A stretch of DNA of 64,000 bases from Mesorhabditis belari (GCA_958450365.1 CAUEEP010000903.1:248001-312000); one strand, 5' to 3'. Counted from the stretch's first letter, positions 43,844 through 55,814 are shown. Made by a program: numbers and translations. Notes: generated from the letters alone by a model not told the origin.

Positions 43844-45552
43844 TCAGAATTGTGAGCTCCTTTTGCAAATAAAAGGACGCAGAATGATAGGAGAACAGAC
43901 GGCCCATTTTCCATCGTCGCTCCAAAGCTGAAATGTGTTCATTTCTAATGGAAATCCTTTGATGAAACACTTTGCGTTATTTCACAAAAGAAGTTTCCTC
44001 GATTTGATCGAGGTATTTTTGGATTAATCATGCATTGGAAATTGGAATAAATATTGATGATTTTACGTTGAAAATCTCACCAAAGCGTGGGTGTTCGAAT
44101 CCGGCTCTCCCACCATCCAATTCGTGAAATCCACCGAACTTCCATCCGTCCAATCAAAAGCATTTCCTTTGTTCGGATTTCTCTGAATAAAGAAATTTTC
44201 GTGTTTAAATCCGATTTAATTACTTTCTCAATTTTACAATTATTTTAGTCTCTCAATTGGAACCATGATTTCTCTCAAAGAACTATCAGTCAAACGAATC
44301 ATTTTTCACCAAGGGGCCTCACAAAAATCGCTGAAAAAATTATTATTTTCTATTTATTTATTTATGTCTTTCAATAAGAAGAATTCAACCTTCAGTCCGA
44401 TCCAGAACCCATACTCCGAAGTAACAGTTTCCGCTGAAATTTGGTTGTGTTTGTTTATAAAGCATAAATTTCTACGAAAACCAAGAATTTTCATAATCGA
44501 ATCATTTCGATTTCTTACCGAGTTTCTGAACAAAATCGTTCTCTTTCTTACTGTGAATGGAGACTAGATGGCCCCTTTGACTCGCACAATATGCCACAGC
44601 TTCATCAAATCTCATTCCTTGATCGATAACCTTGAGATGAAGATAATCCTGGTTCACAACATCCACCAAACCTTGTACCAGGAAGCGGTTTTTGCCAAAT
44701 ACGACCATCCTTCCGTATCCAAGATCCAAGTCATCGTTCGATTTCTGAATTTCTTCGAAAAACTTTTCTTCAGACTTTTAGACAAATACCCAATCCTTTT
44801 CTCTAAAAAACTCACAAATCTGCCCGCAACTTCACAATTTCGGCCGTTTTATTTTCTCTTTCAAATCGTCTAGAGAGGAATTGATTGGATTATGGAATGG
44901 GTGTTCTGGGGGTCAAAAAAATTGTTTTCTCAAGTCTCAGTCGACAGGAGATAGATTCTAATATCGTGGAACCCACAATTCGGCCTTCAATGCGGAGATG
45001 GTCCTTGACATTTCGGCGACTTTGGATTCTCTAGAAGTGTTTCATCCTGAGGTATTTCTTTAAAGGATCTCAAGACTCACATCCTTTTCAATTCAGCACC
45101 AATCTTCGTCGATCGGTCATCACTTTGCGAGACTTTCGAGTTGATCTTCGTTAATTCATCGCTTCTCTTCTTTCGTTCACATTGACTGAAAAAGTTGAGC
45201 CTAAATTCTTCCAGATTTGTTGATTTCACCCACACTACCGTCTTTTTAAAAAAAACTCAACCATTTTCCTTAAAAAAACCTATAAATCTTCCTGCAACTT
45301 CGCGATTTCGACCGTTTTGATTCTTTCAAATTGTCTAGACAGGAATTGATTGGAGTGATTCGAATGAGAGTTTTTGAAGTGAAAAAACTGTTTTCTCAAG
45401 TCTCAGTCGACAAGAGATACCAAATAAACTCACATTTGGGTCACAAAGCCAGAGATTTTGCTCCGCGGCGCGTTGATTTTCCCGTCGAGCTTTCCAATCT
45501 TGGCTTTTCCGCCTCTCACTTCCGTATTTTGGGGATTCGAGCGACTGTCCAT
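43844..45552 (-). CDS. Lectin I: intact coiled-coil C-type lectin-like gene
   Basis: Minus-strand exons 45434-45552, 45081-45185, 44977-45030, 44816-44869 (coil), 44672-44744, 44519-44630, 44390-44433, 44081-44182, 43844-43927 (CTLD) total 747 bases, 248 aa, with no stop and correct phases. Exon 1 is an in-frame fusion of the MDSRSNPQ start to a coil exon (NTEVRGGKAKIGKLDG). A further coil exon at about 45285-45334 has lost its donor and is assumed skipped; skipping keeps the frame. CTLD: EGWSYLAKTASWYK, MRFDEAVAYC, HLVSIHSKKENDF, FWIGLK, GEPDSNTHA, LWSDDGKWAV and FICK. No signal peptide, so the location is uncertain. It probably binds a ligand as a coil-trimerised lectin-like protein. Confidence 0.82.
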
Positions 45553-46029
45553 TTCGGTTGCTAGACGATTGAATGCCTACAAAATGACTGAATTTTCCCT
45601 AAGAACAAGTGAAAATTGAAGGAAAAGGCAACTAAATAAGTAGAATTGATGAGAAAAGACCAGATCAAACGAGAAATTTGTTTCCAAGCAAAATACGGAA
45701 ACTAAAGGGAAAGGAGAGGAATGCCCGATTCGTTTAGTCATCAGTTCTCAACCAAAAACAATCAATATTCATTTCAGCGAAAACTGAAAACGAAAACTGC
45801 TACAAAACAACAATAATTTGGGGGAAGAAATAGAATGAGAACACTCGGATTTCCTCGATAATTTACCAATATTCAGACTGCCAGGATTAGAGAACTTTCT
45901 CAGTGGCTTTTCCCCACAGTAATGCCTTTTCAGTCATTTCATTCATTTTTATTATAAAAGCCTTTAGACACTGTCGTCAATATGCTTGACTCATTATTTT
46001 TTCATCTTTCAATCAAATTCTTGTAAGCG

Positions 46030-46375
46030 TTGGTGACATTTCCTTTTCCCTTTTCATTAAGACATTCGTTGCAGCTACGATCATCTTCGGCACTCAGTAA
46101 AGCTGCCTAGATTTCCATTTGTCGAGTCATTTGGGGTAGTTCATTAAGAAAATCCATAGAAAAACTAGTGAATGGAGAGAGAATTCATCTACCTCGAAAT
46201 CGATTTTTCTGTTTGTCGACGTAGTACGTAGCATAGATATGGGTAGGTATGTTGGACATTTGACTTGATGGCCATTTGAATGCTTATAAGACTTCGGTCG
46301 TGTCTTCAAACAGCATTCCATCGAAAAATCGAAGCCCACATTGAAGAGCCAACGATTTCTTCAAACAACTGAGAA
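46030..46375 (-). pseudogene. Broken copy of the small CxxC-protein gene
   Basis: Minus strand: SSMWASIF, frameshift (CGATTTTTCGATGG for CGATTTGCATGG), then CCLKTRPKSYKHSNGHQVKC, and exon 2 with LLNELPQMTRQMEI, a deletion and CNECLNEKGKGN. Compare the intact copy at 28136-28450. Here the C-terminal reading continues as VTNAYKNLIER before a stop. Confidence 0.5.
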
Positions 46376-46794
46376 GTTTATTCGGTTATGCAGATTGACT
46401 GACTCAGTAAATTTGAAACTGGACTTTTCTTGCTTTGAACGGCCCAAAGAGCCGAAACGAGGTTTTGAAGAAGCTGTCGGGTGGGAGGCCAGACCGTTCA
46501 TTTCCCATGGCAGCCTCAAAACTGAAATGTGTTCATTTCTAAAGCAAAGTGTGCAGTGCGTGAGAGGATACCGACGGGGCTATGGTTATTTAGATATTTA
46601 TTCTGAATATAGCGCAATCACGAATCGAGGAAACACAATAAGAAAATACAATAGCGAGAAAATGTATAATAAAATGAAATCAATCGTTGGTTCAGTGTAA
46701 AAGCCAAATGAGCAGGAATACAAAGTGGGCTCCGTCCCCTTTATCACCAAAACGATCTTTAGAGGAAGGACAAGGGAATCAGAGATATTCAAAA

Positions 46795-47709
46795 TCAAAA
46801 CATAAAATAAGATTTCACAGAAAAGAGCCACTTTTCTTTATACTCCCGCGTCGAATTAAGTCGAAAGAAAAATCTGACAACAAATTTTATAAGTTTGGGC
46901 ATTACGGCAATGAAACTTGGAAGGATTGGAAGATGATCCGTCACCACCGCCTCCGTGAACTTCTTCATCTCGTTCCACATTGATCGCTCCTTCATTGTCG
47001 CGTCTCCCGTGACCCATCGATTTCCGTAGTTTGGTACGTAGACGGGTTGGCCGGTGACCATCGCTTTCCTTGTCCCACCTGGACACTTCAGCTCGCACTC
47101 TTGGTCGATCACCGCTTGCAGGAATCTCATGTTGGTCACTCGTTTCTGCTGGGTGCCATCGCATTGGAGTACCGCCGAGATCGTTCCACATTGCAATTCG
47201 GCCAGTTGTTTACCGAATCCGGAACGACAAAGGTACTTCAGGCTGACCCCAGTCTCACACGCAAAGCAGCCGGTCAGCTCACTTTCCATCAAATGGCACG
47301 CCAACACATCCACTTGTGTCTGCGCCTTCAATCCATTGACCTTGACTTGAGTGGTGGATGAGCCTTTGGCTTGCACTTTGACCTCGCCGTCCGTCTCCTT
47401 GTACAGATTCTCTCCAATCAATTGTGGCAGAACTCTCGACTCGTCGACCAGAAAATCGTTACCGCGACTCTCGCACAACATCCGGTCATCCGCTTGACGG
47501 CAATCAATTTGCTTCGAGTCGAGTCGGCACTCCTTTGTCAGTCCCGCAGCATTCTCTTTGTTTGGGCAGACGAATAATCGGATTTCACTTTCCGACAAGG
47601 TTCTTGTCCTTTCGTTTGTTTTCGCAAAAGTGTAACGGGATGGTATCGTGCACATTCGACGATACGACAATGATGACCTTAAGAGGACATGAAGAGGCGT
47701 GTATTGTGC
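46795..47709 (-). pseudogene. Envelope-like glycoprotein fragment of a retroelement
   Basis: A minus-strand frame of about 300 codons, more GC-rich than its surroundings, has no start codon and is bounded upstream by a stop at 47710-47712. Its C-terminal half is cysteine-rich, with GCFACETG, a run of regularly spaced cysteines and ECELKCPGG, followed by a hydrophobic stretch (about LPILPSFIAVMPKLIKFVV) near the end that could be a membrane anchor. This pattern resembles the phlebovirus Gc-like (G2) glycoproteins carried as env genes by nematode BEL/Pao- and gypsy-type retroelements. No gag, pol or LTR was found around it. It could alternatively be a domesticated secreted protein, but the missing start and exons argue for a relic. 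Confidence 0.5.
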
Positions 47710-48084
47710 TCAGAGATCACGAGGGCCGACCCGGGGATAAAGTACGGCTTTAAAAGGACGACTTTAAAAGTTTTTGTGACGCCGTACTACCGTTGTTCGC
47801 CTACTCGACGAGACTACACTCGGAACGTCAGGTTGAAAACGATCTACTCGAGAAGATGCCGTAGAATGGGAAGGTGCACGGGGACACGATGGTCGAAAGT
47901 TGAGCCAGAAACGGAGCTGGACGAGTTCAAGGACCTCAACGGCCGACCTGGACTCGATGCCGAGAGGCGTGTTCGGGGCCCGGTTGCGGGTGCCTGACAT
48001 TTGCAAGTGCTTGCTTTTTCTGGAGAACATACGTCGAGCCGAGAAATGAGGACATCTTGTAGAGACTTGTAGAAACAGCAATTA
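47710..48084 (-). other. GC-rich continuation upstream of the envelope-like frame
   Basis: Base composition stays GC-rich to about 48010 and the minus strand has coding-like pieces in more than one frame, with stops. This may be the rest of the envelope-like gene in damaged form. It ends where LINE reverse-transcriptase sequence begins on the plus strand. Confidence 0.3.
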
Positions 48085-49750
48085 GTATACTTAGCGATAA
48101 GACTTCTTGCACCCCAGACGGAATACCCTCTTTTGTTATACGGAAAACTAAGTTTCAAATATCACCACTACTTGCTAAACTTTTTAATCTGTCACTTCTG
48201 ACGGCTAAGATCCCTAAATTTTGGAAAGACTCAACAATTTCGCCACTTTTTAAGAAAGGAGAGCGGAACGCGCTTGCAAATTATAGACCCATCGCGCTCA
48301 CCTCCTCCATTTCTAAAGTCTTAGAAATAATTATTCGCGACCACATTAATCATTATCTAAATGAACATAATCTAATTGATAAAAATCAATTCGGCTTTCT
48401 TAAAATAGCTCTACCTCCGACCAGCTAGTTCTCTGTGCGCATGACTGGCTTCTAGCTAAAGCCAAAAACGACCAAACTAGCAGCGTTTTCATTGATTTTT
48501 CCAAAGCATTCGATTCGGTTAATCATAGATTTTTAATCGCCAAACTAAATTGACTAGGTGTCCCCATATCCATCACTAATTGGATTGCAAATTGGCTTAC
48601 CGAAAGGACTTTTCGCGTCCGCTTAGGCTCGACTTTTTCGTAGGACTTCCCCATTAGTAGTGGAGTGCCCCAAGGGAGCGTTCTTGATCCTATTTATATT
48701 AATGACATTAACAGTTCGATATTCCTAGGCACAAAAGTCCGACTCTACGCCGATGACCTTAAAATTTATAGGGTACTTCCGTCCCAGAGCCTCATCCCTG
48801 ATTTTACCCTTCTCCAGAAGGATCTTAATTTGATCCTTCTGTGGAGTAAATTCCGGAAACTTAACATTGCGCCGGACAAATGCAAACACGTTGCATTTGG
48901 TTCATTACATATCCCTTTAAATTTGGGGGACCTACAATTACCACAAGGATTGGCCGATGATCCTGTAAAAGATCTTGGTATACCGTTAGTTCCCTTTCTA
49001 AAATTTGATCCTCGCATAAACTACATTTCCAAAAAAGCCTCTAGAATTTCTAACATAATGCTTCGCGCCATTTGTTTCCCTAAAATCGCGACTTATCGCA
49101 GGGCTTTTATTGCCGGCCTTTGCTCGAGTATGCCACCATCGTATGGTCACCTTCCATTAAGAAACTTATCACCTTGGTGGTAAATGTCCAATGACGTTTC
49201 ACTAAAAAAGCATACACTCGTTGTTTCCCTTCTTCTCTTATTCCGAATTATGAGACTAGACTTATAGTTTTTGATTTAAAACCCCTTTTATATCGCCGTA
49301 TTTACTTTGATCTTATTTTTGCTATAAAATCCTTTCCCACCCTAAGTCGCATCCAGAATTTCAAAGCCTCTTGAAAGTTGTGGAAATTCCTAGAAGTACA
49401 CGTAGTCATCCTTATCGAATTTCGGTTGGTTCCCATCCTCATCATCTTTCCCTTTATTATTCTTTTGCGAACCGTATTAGTAGGGTTTGGAATAAGCTCC
49501 CGTCTGGTATCTTTTCGTCTGTAGGAAAATTCAAAGTATCTGTAAACGAATTAGATCTTATTGCCATGTCAAATCTGCCCTATATTTAATCTTTTTGTAC
49601 CTGTGTTTCCTAACTGTAACCTTACTGTACTATTTGTAGTTTTCTTTCTTTTTTTGTGAAAGTATTGTAGCAATATGTTATATGCGGTTATTATTATCAG
49701 ATTCGCTTCTATTCGCCCCGTGAGTTAAGCATATATATATATATATATAA
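48085..49750 (+). mobile_element. 5'-truncated CR1-like LINE with (TA)n tail
   Basis: Starts inside the reverse transcriptase (TPDGIPSFVIRK) and ends with a (TA)n tail at about 49724-49749, directly joined to the upstream block of lectin J (AAGAAATCCCTAT). 5' truncation and a simple-repeat tail are typical of CR1-type LINEs. It replaced the distal part of the lectin J upstream region. Confidence 0.85.
48165..49590 (+). pseudogene. LINE reverse transcriptase, broken
   Basis: Ordered RT motifs: IPKFWKDSTISPLFKKGERN, YRPIALTSSISKVLE, NQFGFLK, VFIDFSKAFDSVNH, SGVPQGSVLDPI, the catalytic LYADDLKI (YADD at 48746-48757), CKHVAFG, and C-terminal pieces (KASRISNIMLRAICFP, NRISRVWNKLPSGIF). At least five stops or frameshifts. 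It differs from the LINE at 36889-40287, so two families are present. Confidence 0.85.
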
Positions 49751-49903
49751 GAAATCCCTATATTGCTTGGCAAAAAATTTCTTGTTTGATTTTATCTTTT
49801 CTCATCAATTCTGCTTATTTAGTAGCCTTTTCCTTTATTTTTCACTTGTTCTTCGGCAAAAAATTCACTTACTTTGTAGGCATTCAATCGTCTAGCAACC
49901 GAA

Positions 49904-51382
49904 ATGGACAATCGCTCGAATCCCCAACGCCAAGCCGATTTGTGAGTTTTTCGCCAAATCTTTGCTTCTATCAAAAACAGTCTTTGATTTAATTGAAGAG
50001 TTTAGGGAAGAAATAAAAAAGGAGATGAGTCAATTGGCAGCAAAAATTTCCCAAAACCAGGCGTATCTAATGGGGAAAATCGCGAAGTTGGAGGCTGATT
50101 TGATTGACGAAAGGGAGAGAAATCGAGAATTGGAAACGAAAATCGCCGAGACGATAAAGAAAAACGAAGATCTCGAAGCACAATTGTACTAATTTTGTAA
50201 TTTCCTTTTAGGCAGGCTCAAACTAAAGTATAGATAAAATTCGACCTTTTTTTAGAAAAACTCAAAATACGGAAGAGAGAGACGGAAAGGCCAAGATTGG
50301 AGAGCTCGAAGGGGAAATTGAAAGAATCAAAACGGTCGAAATCGCGAAGTTGCAGGCAGATTTGTGAGTTTTTCTAAGGAAAAGGATTGAGTATTTTTCT
50401 AAAAAAACCTGGAGTAAAGTTTTTCAAAGAAATTCAGAAATCAAACGATGACTTTCTTGGATCTCTTGGATCTGGAGAGATGGTCGTATTTGGCAAAAAC
50501 CGATTCTTGGTACAAGGTTTGGTGGATGTTGTGAACCCAAATGATCTCGTCCCCAGGTTATCGGTCAAGAAATGGCATTTGATGAAGCCGAGGCATATTG
50601 TGCGAGTCGAAGGAGCCGCTTAGTCTCCATTCACAGTCAGGAAGAGAACGATTTTGTTTGGAAACTCGGTAAGAAATCCAAATGATTCAATTCTGTAAAT
50701 CCATGATTTTCGTAGAAATTTATGCTTTATAAACTAAGAACAACCGAGATTTATTTCAGTGAAAACTGTTCCTTCGAATTGGGCGTTCTGGATCGGACTG
50801 AAGGTTGAATTTTTCTTATTGAAAGACATAAATAAGTATATAGAAAGTAATGATTCTTTCAGCCATTGTCAGAAGGCGCTCTGTGAAAAAATGATTCGTT
50901 TCACTGATAGTTCTTTGACAGAAATCTGAAATGATAGAAATTTATAGAAATCTAATTTGAATTGAGAAATTAGAATAGTTTTAAAATGGAAAAAAATATG
51001 GTTGAAATAGCAATAGTGAAACATAAAAATTTCTTGATTCAGAGAAATCCGAACAAAGGAAATGCTTTTGAATGGATGGATGGAAGTTCGGTGGATTTCA
51101 CGAATTGGTATCTGGGAGAGCCGGATTCGAGAGCCCACGCTTTGGTGAGATTTTCAACGTGAAATCATCAACATTTATTCCAATTTGCGATGCATAATTA
51201 ATCCAAAAATATTTCGATCAATCTGCGGAAATTTCTTTTAATGAAATAGCGCAAATTGTTTTATCAAAGGATTTCCATCAGAAATGAACGCATTTCAGTT
51301 TAATAGCCACACTGGGAAATGGGCTCAGTTACCTCCTACCTATCATGCAGCTTTTATCTGCAAAAGGAGCTCTCAATTCTGA
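49904..51382 (+). CDS. Lectin J: intact coiled-coil C-type lectin-like gene
   Basis: Exons 49904-49941, 50006-50185, 50256-50363 (coil), 50438-50516, 50557-50668, 50760-50803, 51043-51144 and 51299-51382 (CTLD) total 747 bases, 248 aa, open and in phase. Start MDNRSNPQRQADL has no signal peptide. The third exon is an in-frame fusion of two coil exons (KIGELEGEIERIKTVEI). CTLD: ERWSYLAKTDSWYK, MAFDEAEAYC, IHSQEENDF, AFWIGLK, GEPDSRAHA, FNSHTGKW, FICK. Its 40-base mid-CTLD intron (50517-50556) differs in sequence and length from the 41-base version and ends CCCCAG, which is good evidence that this stretch is spliced. No convergent minigene follows. A LINE ends 150 bases upstream. Confidence 0.85.
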
Positions 51383-51439
51383 TCAATATCTTATGTTCCT
51401 TTCTATGGCCAGAATCAATAAATCCCATTTTATTCAATC

Positions 51440-52600
51440 TTCGGAAAACACACAACTGCACATTATCGTTGGTTTTCGTCAGTTTTTAATTTTTATTCAT
51501 TCGATTCTTTCACTGATTGATTAGACATATTTTGAAAGGTTTATTCCAAATTGAATCAATTTTACCAAATCAGTAACCATTGGAATTCTAGCGCTTAAAC
51601 TACTTTATATTAAAATCTCCTAAGTCTGCCAACTTCTCAATCTTCTTCTTAAACTTGATAAATTATCTCCTACTTTCAAAAATTGCCTGATTTGTGTAAT
51701 GTTCGTTCACTATAAAGTAACTGTGATATATTGTATGGTCGAATAAATTTATGATGGAAAAATTTAAAGTATCATTATTTTTGCTGAAGATTCAATTTCA
51801 AAGTTCATAGAAAAGCACAAAAATCTTTATAAGCTAAGTGGCTCATTCATTTTGCCCGGTTGGTTTCGATAGAAAAGAATGGCCATTGAAAGGACAAAAG
51901 ACGATTGGAGGTTCAAAATGATCGAATTCACTATTCCGGCAGAGAAACTTTAGCCGATGGGAGGGTTACTTTAAATGTAGAGATATTCTGGAGAATTAAA
52001 TGAAAAGTCTATGCATCATTTTTGTAATCTTACTCGAATTGAATATCCACTGCTTTGTGGTCTTTTTCATGCCGAAACAAAGGAAAAGAAATCATTCACC
52101 CATTTCTTGACTCGAAATGACGAGGCTCATTTAGAATAGTCTATATTGGACTGGTACATGTTTACAGGTTCTTTAAGTCAGAATTAAGCTTGAGCAAAGC
52201 TGTGTAACCAATTCGGTACTCGCTCGCACTTGCTCTCGGTTTTTTCTACTTTGTTTTCGATATTGACGCCGATCAATCAAATTGTTCGTATTTTGTGCTA
52301 CGCGTCGATGGAAAATTGACGATCGAATAGAACTTTTCAACCTGTATTTCGAGAAAGTCACGATCTTGTGTTTGAAATTAAACTTAGACTTGAACTGAAC
52401 TTAACCTCAACTTGAACTAAGTGATAGCTACCAAGACTCATCTTTGAAAGTACTAGTATACAAAAGTAGTTAATTAAACCAATAACTGTCCTGTTTTTGG
52501 GTTTGCCGAGTCGGCTTTTAACCGTTTCTCTTCAACCTTGTTTTAAGGTTAGTGCACAAAATCACATTTTACTGTAGATTAAGCTCATTTTAACACTTCC
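51440..52600. other. Interval without recognisable genes
   Basis: AT-rich; the open frames are short, unduplicated and lack splice context. I see nothing to annotate. Confidence 0.35.
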
Positions 52601-52881
52601 ATGTTTATTGTAGTAGAAATTTTTTCATTTCAATCTAATCACCGCACTTTTCCCCCGGAAACCGAAAGAAAAGTCGGTAAGGACAAGAAATTCGATCACC
52701 GTGACTTCATCAAAAGTCCATCATCCATCAAAAGGTCTTTGAAACGGCATAGTAGAATTGTGATATTGAACTGTGATATCTCAAACTAATATTATATCCC
52801 AATAAAGCTTTATCTTTAAATAGTTGATAGAAAACAAAGCTAAAAAGAAAAATCAGAAATATAAATCTTAGCTAATTAATA

Positions 52882-54124
52882 TTAGGTTGGCGGGAAAATA
52901 ATGCGAATTTTTAACTTGTGTTCCTGGGAAAGTAATGGCAAGCAAACAGAGAAAACCGCGATAGTAACAGAGAAGCAGAGTGTGTTTGCTTACACAATCA
53001 TAATATTATTCGAAAACATTTGTTCATTTGTTATCAAAAAATGACGGAACAAAAATTCCTTATTCGAGCTGCTTTACTCTATGACTTTAAGGTTGAAAAA
53101 TCTGCCCGAGAATTGCATAATTCTATTTCAAAGGCCTATGGCAAAGGTAGTATTAGCGAAAACCAATGTTATCGATGGTTTCGAAATGGAAGCGAGAGCC
53201 TAGAAGATGAGCATCACGAAGGACGTCCTCGAAAGCTGGATGAGTCTCAACTTTTGCAAATTATCGAAGAAGATCCCACTTGCACCACTCGGGAGTTGTC
53301 GGAAATGTTCAATGTTCATCATAGCACCATTGAAGAGCATTTACATTTGATTGGAAAACGAAACAGATGCGGAAAATGGGTCCCACATGAACACCTTCAA
53401 TCACAAAATTGCCCGTATGAACACTTGTTCAATCTTGATTCAAAAATCAAAAGCACATGATTTTTGGAAATCAATTGTTACTTCTGATGAAACGTAGATA
53501 TTATATGATAACGTTAAGCGTAAGCACCAATGGCTATCACCAAAGCAAGTCCCGGTTGTCATGTCAAAACCTGGTCTGCATGGATAGAAGCTGATGTTGT
53601 GCGCATGGTGGAATTATCGTGGATTGGTTTATTTTGAACTGCTCAAACTGGGTAAAACTGTCACATCTGAACTTTACAGTGAGCAGTTAGAGCGTGTGAA
53701 TCAAGCTTTATTGAAATCTCGACATGACACTTCAAAAATTCGATTTTTGCGTGATAATGCAAAACCGCACACGGCAAAGATGACCCTCCAACAAATCGAA
53801 GAGATGGGCTGGAAACTTCTACCTCACGCCCCATACAGCCCTGACTTGGCCCCATCAGACTACCACTTATTCAGGCCTCTAAAGCAGTTCATCCCCGATC
53901 AGCTGTTCAAGGATTTCCGCGAAGTCGAAAATGCAGTCACCAACTATTTTTCGTCAAAAAGTCCCCAGTTCTTTGAAGATGGAATTATTGAATTGAGCAA
54001 ATGATGACATACTGTCCTAAATAATAATGGAGAATACCTTTTATATTAATCCTCTTTATTTATTGTTTTTTTAAAAATAAAAATTCGGGTCAAAAAAATT
54101 CGCATTATTTTCCCGCCAACCTAA
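52882..54124 (+). mobile_element. Mariner with intact ends, broken transposase
   Basis: 1243 bases between TA dinucleotides (52880-52881 and 54125-54126). Both ends read TTAGGTTGGCGGGAAAATAA inverted, matching over about 30 bases. Same family as the older element at 19267-21545, which it can be used to reconstruct in outline. Inserted at the edge of the duplicated block 52640-52880. Confidence 0.92.
53041..54049 (+). pseudogene. Mariner transposase, frameshifted
   Basis: MTEQKFLIRAALLYDFKVEK, HTH parts (ISENQCYRWFRNGSESLEDE, FNVHHSTIEEHLHLIGKRN), WVPHEH, a frameshift near 53390, then SSDET-stop-ILYDN around the first Asp, a stop (HG*KLML), and an open C-terminal half with LRDNAKPHTAKMT, HAPYSPDLAPSDYHLF and NNNGEYLLY. 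DD34D spacing is kept. At least three disabling changes. Confidence 0.85.
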
Positions 54125-54139
54125 TATCATATCGAAAAC

Positions 54140-54196
54140 ATATTTAGAAAAATCAACGCGTTGCAGAGCAAAAACTTTGATATCGAAACCCAAATG
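54140..54196 (+). pseudogene. Lectin coil-exon fragment
   Basis: KINALQSKNFDIETQM followed by GTGAGTTTATTTGGTATCTC matches the end of the third coil exon and its donor in lectin A. It is isolated between the mariner and the inverted SmF copy; the intron then degenerates into short TATTTGG repeats. Confidence 0.5.
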
Positions 54197-54503
54197 TGAG
54201 TTTATTTGGTATCTCTTGGTATTTATTTGGTATTTGGTATTTATTTGGCAACGTATTGTAAAAGAAAAAATATATATTTTAAATATATGTTTTCAGCAGG
54301 AATTTTGCAAAAATACTTTTGAATGGCGATGGGGCATTACTTATGTGGAACACTGTAGGTATTGCGTTTGATTCATGCACCCTGAACCGTTAATATAATT
54401 AACTCAACAAATTAAACTTTATTGATAAAAATACGGCAGAGATCAATAATAACTTTACACACTCAACAAGTTAGCAAGATGATAAATAATGAAAACTAGG
54501 CGA

Positions 54504-54690
54504 TCAACTTTCCGAGTCTTCGACGCCTCCGATGTAGAGGATGTTGTCGCATCTAGATTTAAACAAATTAGACAAAGACACACTAATCACCTCATTAAAA
54601 TTTCTCGCAAAGCTCCAGTGTTTGTTCCATCAATGTATTCAATCTGCACACAACTGGCTTCCCGGTGAGTCCATTGAAGAACGGCATTGT
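54504..54690 (-). pseudogene. Second SmF copy, inverted, internally deleted
   Basis: Minus strand: PFFNGLTGKPVVCRL is joined by deletion to [11 protein letters not shown]; then an intron and CDNILYIGGVEDSES with TGA (exon 54504-54552). The Sm1 core (LKWGMEY...GYMNG) is missing and the frame is shifted at the junction. The 3' flank to about 54340 (GCATGAATCAAACGCAATAC) matches that after the 33 kb copy, so a DNA segment, not an mRNA, was duplicated and inverted. Confidence 0.8.
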
Positions 54691-54699
54691 TTACAAAGC

Positions 54700-54881
54700 T
54701 TCTGCTCAATCTCCCAGATGGAGTCAGTCCAATCTACCACATGCTTTTCCGCTCCGGTGTTCCACCAACAGACCAGCGTTACATTTACGCAAATATTAGC
54801 GATTCAGCGCACAACATGAGCTTTTTCCTCTATCGACAAAGACATGATCTCTCGACTGAGAAGACATTTGATGGCGATTAG
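54700..54881 (+). pseudogene. Unrecognised coding-like fragment
   Basis: Reads GVSPIYHMLFRSGVPPTDQR then NISDSAHNMSFFLYRQRHDL and ends at TAG about 54879. Part of its end (ATGATCTCTCGACTGAGAAG) recurs at 58013-58060. No family recognised. Confidence 0.25.
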
Positions 54882-55062
54882 GAAATGATCCAACAGATCC
54901 GTCGAAAAATCAACTCTTTTATCAACAAGTTGATTCCACGATTCAAAACCTGAACGATTTGCCTTGAATTGAGAAATTGAATAGAAATCCGACAACAAAG
55001 TGCATTTACGAAAAAAAGAACAGCGAATCAAATGCATTTTAATCGTTTCTTTACTCAGTAAA

Positions 55063-55573
55063 AGTCCTCTTTGCATATAAAAAGACACTTAATGTCGGGA
55101 TGAGAGACACCCGTTTTCCGCCGTTGATAGCAATCTGAAAAGAGATTCTTTATTCATTTACATAAAGGAATTCTCTCAATTTGCTTGTGACATTGACGAT
55201 AAATCTGTTTTGAATAATTGGAGATCAAAATTGGGATGGTCTCGATTGACTGCTTGTTCAGCTCAACAAAATTTATGGATGATTGAGAGATGAAAATCTC
55301 ACCTTGTCCGAATTTGGAATTCCTCCAGCCCAATTCGTGAAATCTACCGAATAACTCTTGAGCACCAGATTTGTCATCTGAAATTATACCATGTGCCGAT
55401 AATTTGATTTCTTACAACCATAATTAATAGGATAACAAATTCTGTTGTTAATTAAAAGGATAACAAATTGTCTTTCCATAAGATTTATCTTTCTATTTAT
55501 TTATTTCTTTTGAGAAGAAAAATTCAACCTTCAATCCTATCCAGAAGCTAGAGGTCGCATGAGAATAAAGTTT
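55063..55573 (-). pseudogene. Lectin L: divergent lectin remnant
   Basis: Minus-strand CTLD exons 55529-55573 (SSFWIGLK), 55303-55377 (SVDFTNWAGGIPNSDK) and about 55063-55135 (final exon, with LFICKED in one frame). The acceptor of the first reads TTTCGG instead of TTTCAG, the loop exon is shortened, and the last exon is out of frame. The sequence is more diverged than the other copies and the sugar-motif site reads IPN. N-terminal exons are not found. Confidence 0.6.
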
Positions 55574-55814
55574 CGCCGAAATAATTACGATTTTTTTTTT
55601 TTCGAAAATCCCAACGCATCTGTGCGCTTGTTCGTCCGGCTTAGAAGTTGTGAAAAGGCAATTTTCATAACGTTCGGTTTTCGCTTTATCAATTGCAGTC
55701 AATCTAAAGCAATACTAGTCAGAAGTAAAGTAAACTACAAACCGAATAGAATAAAATATAAAAGCAAATGAGAAAATTGCTACAAGAATAAAAACCAAAT
55801 TACTTTTTGAAATA

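Noticed and set aside
47047..47997. Several plus-strand open frames of about 100 codons
   Set aside because: They are antisense to the GC-rich envelope-like frame; GC-rich DNA gives long chance frames.
54177..54371. 64-codon frame with TATTTGG repeats
   Set aside because: It is a lectin intron degenerating into a short simple repeat.
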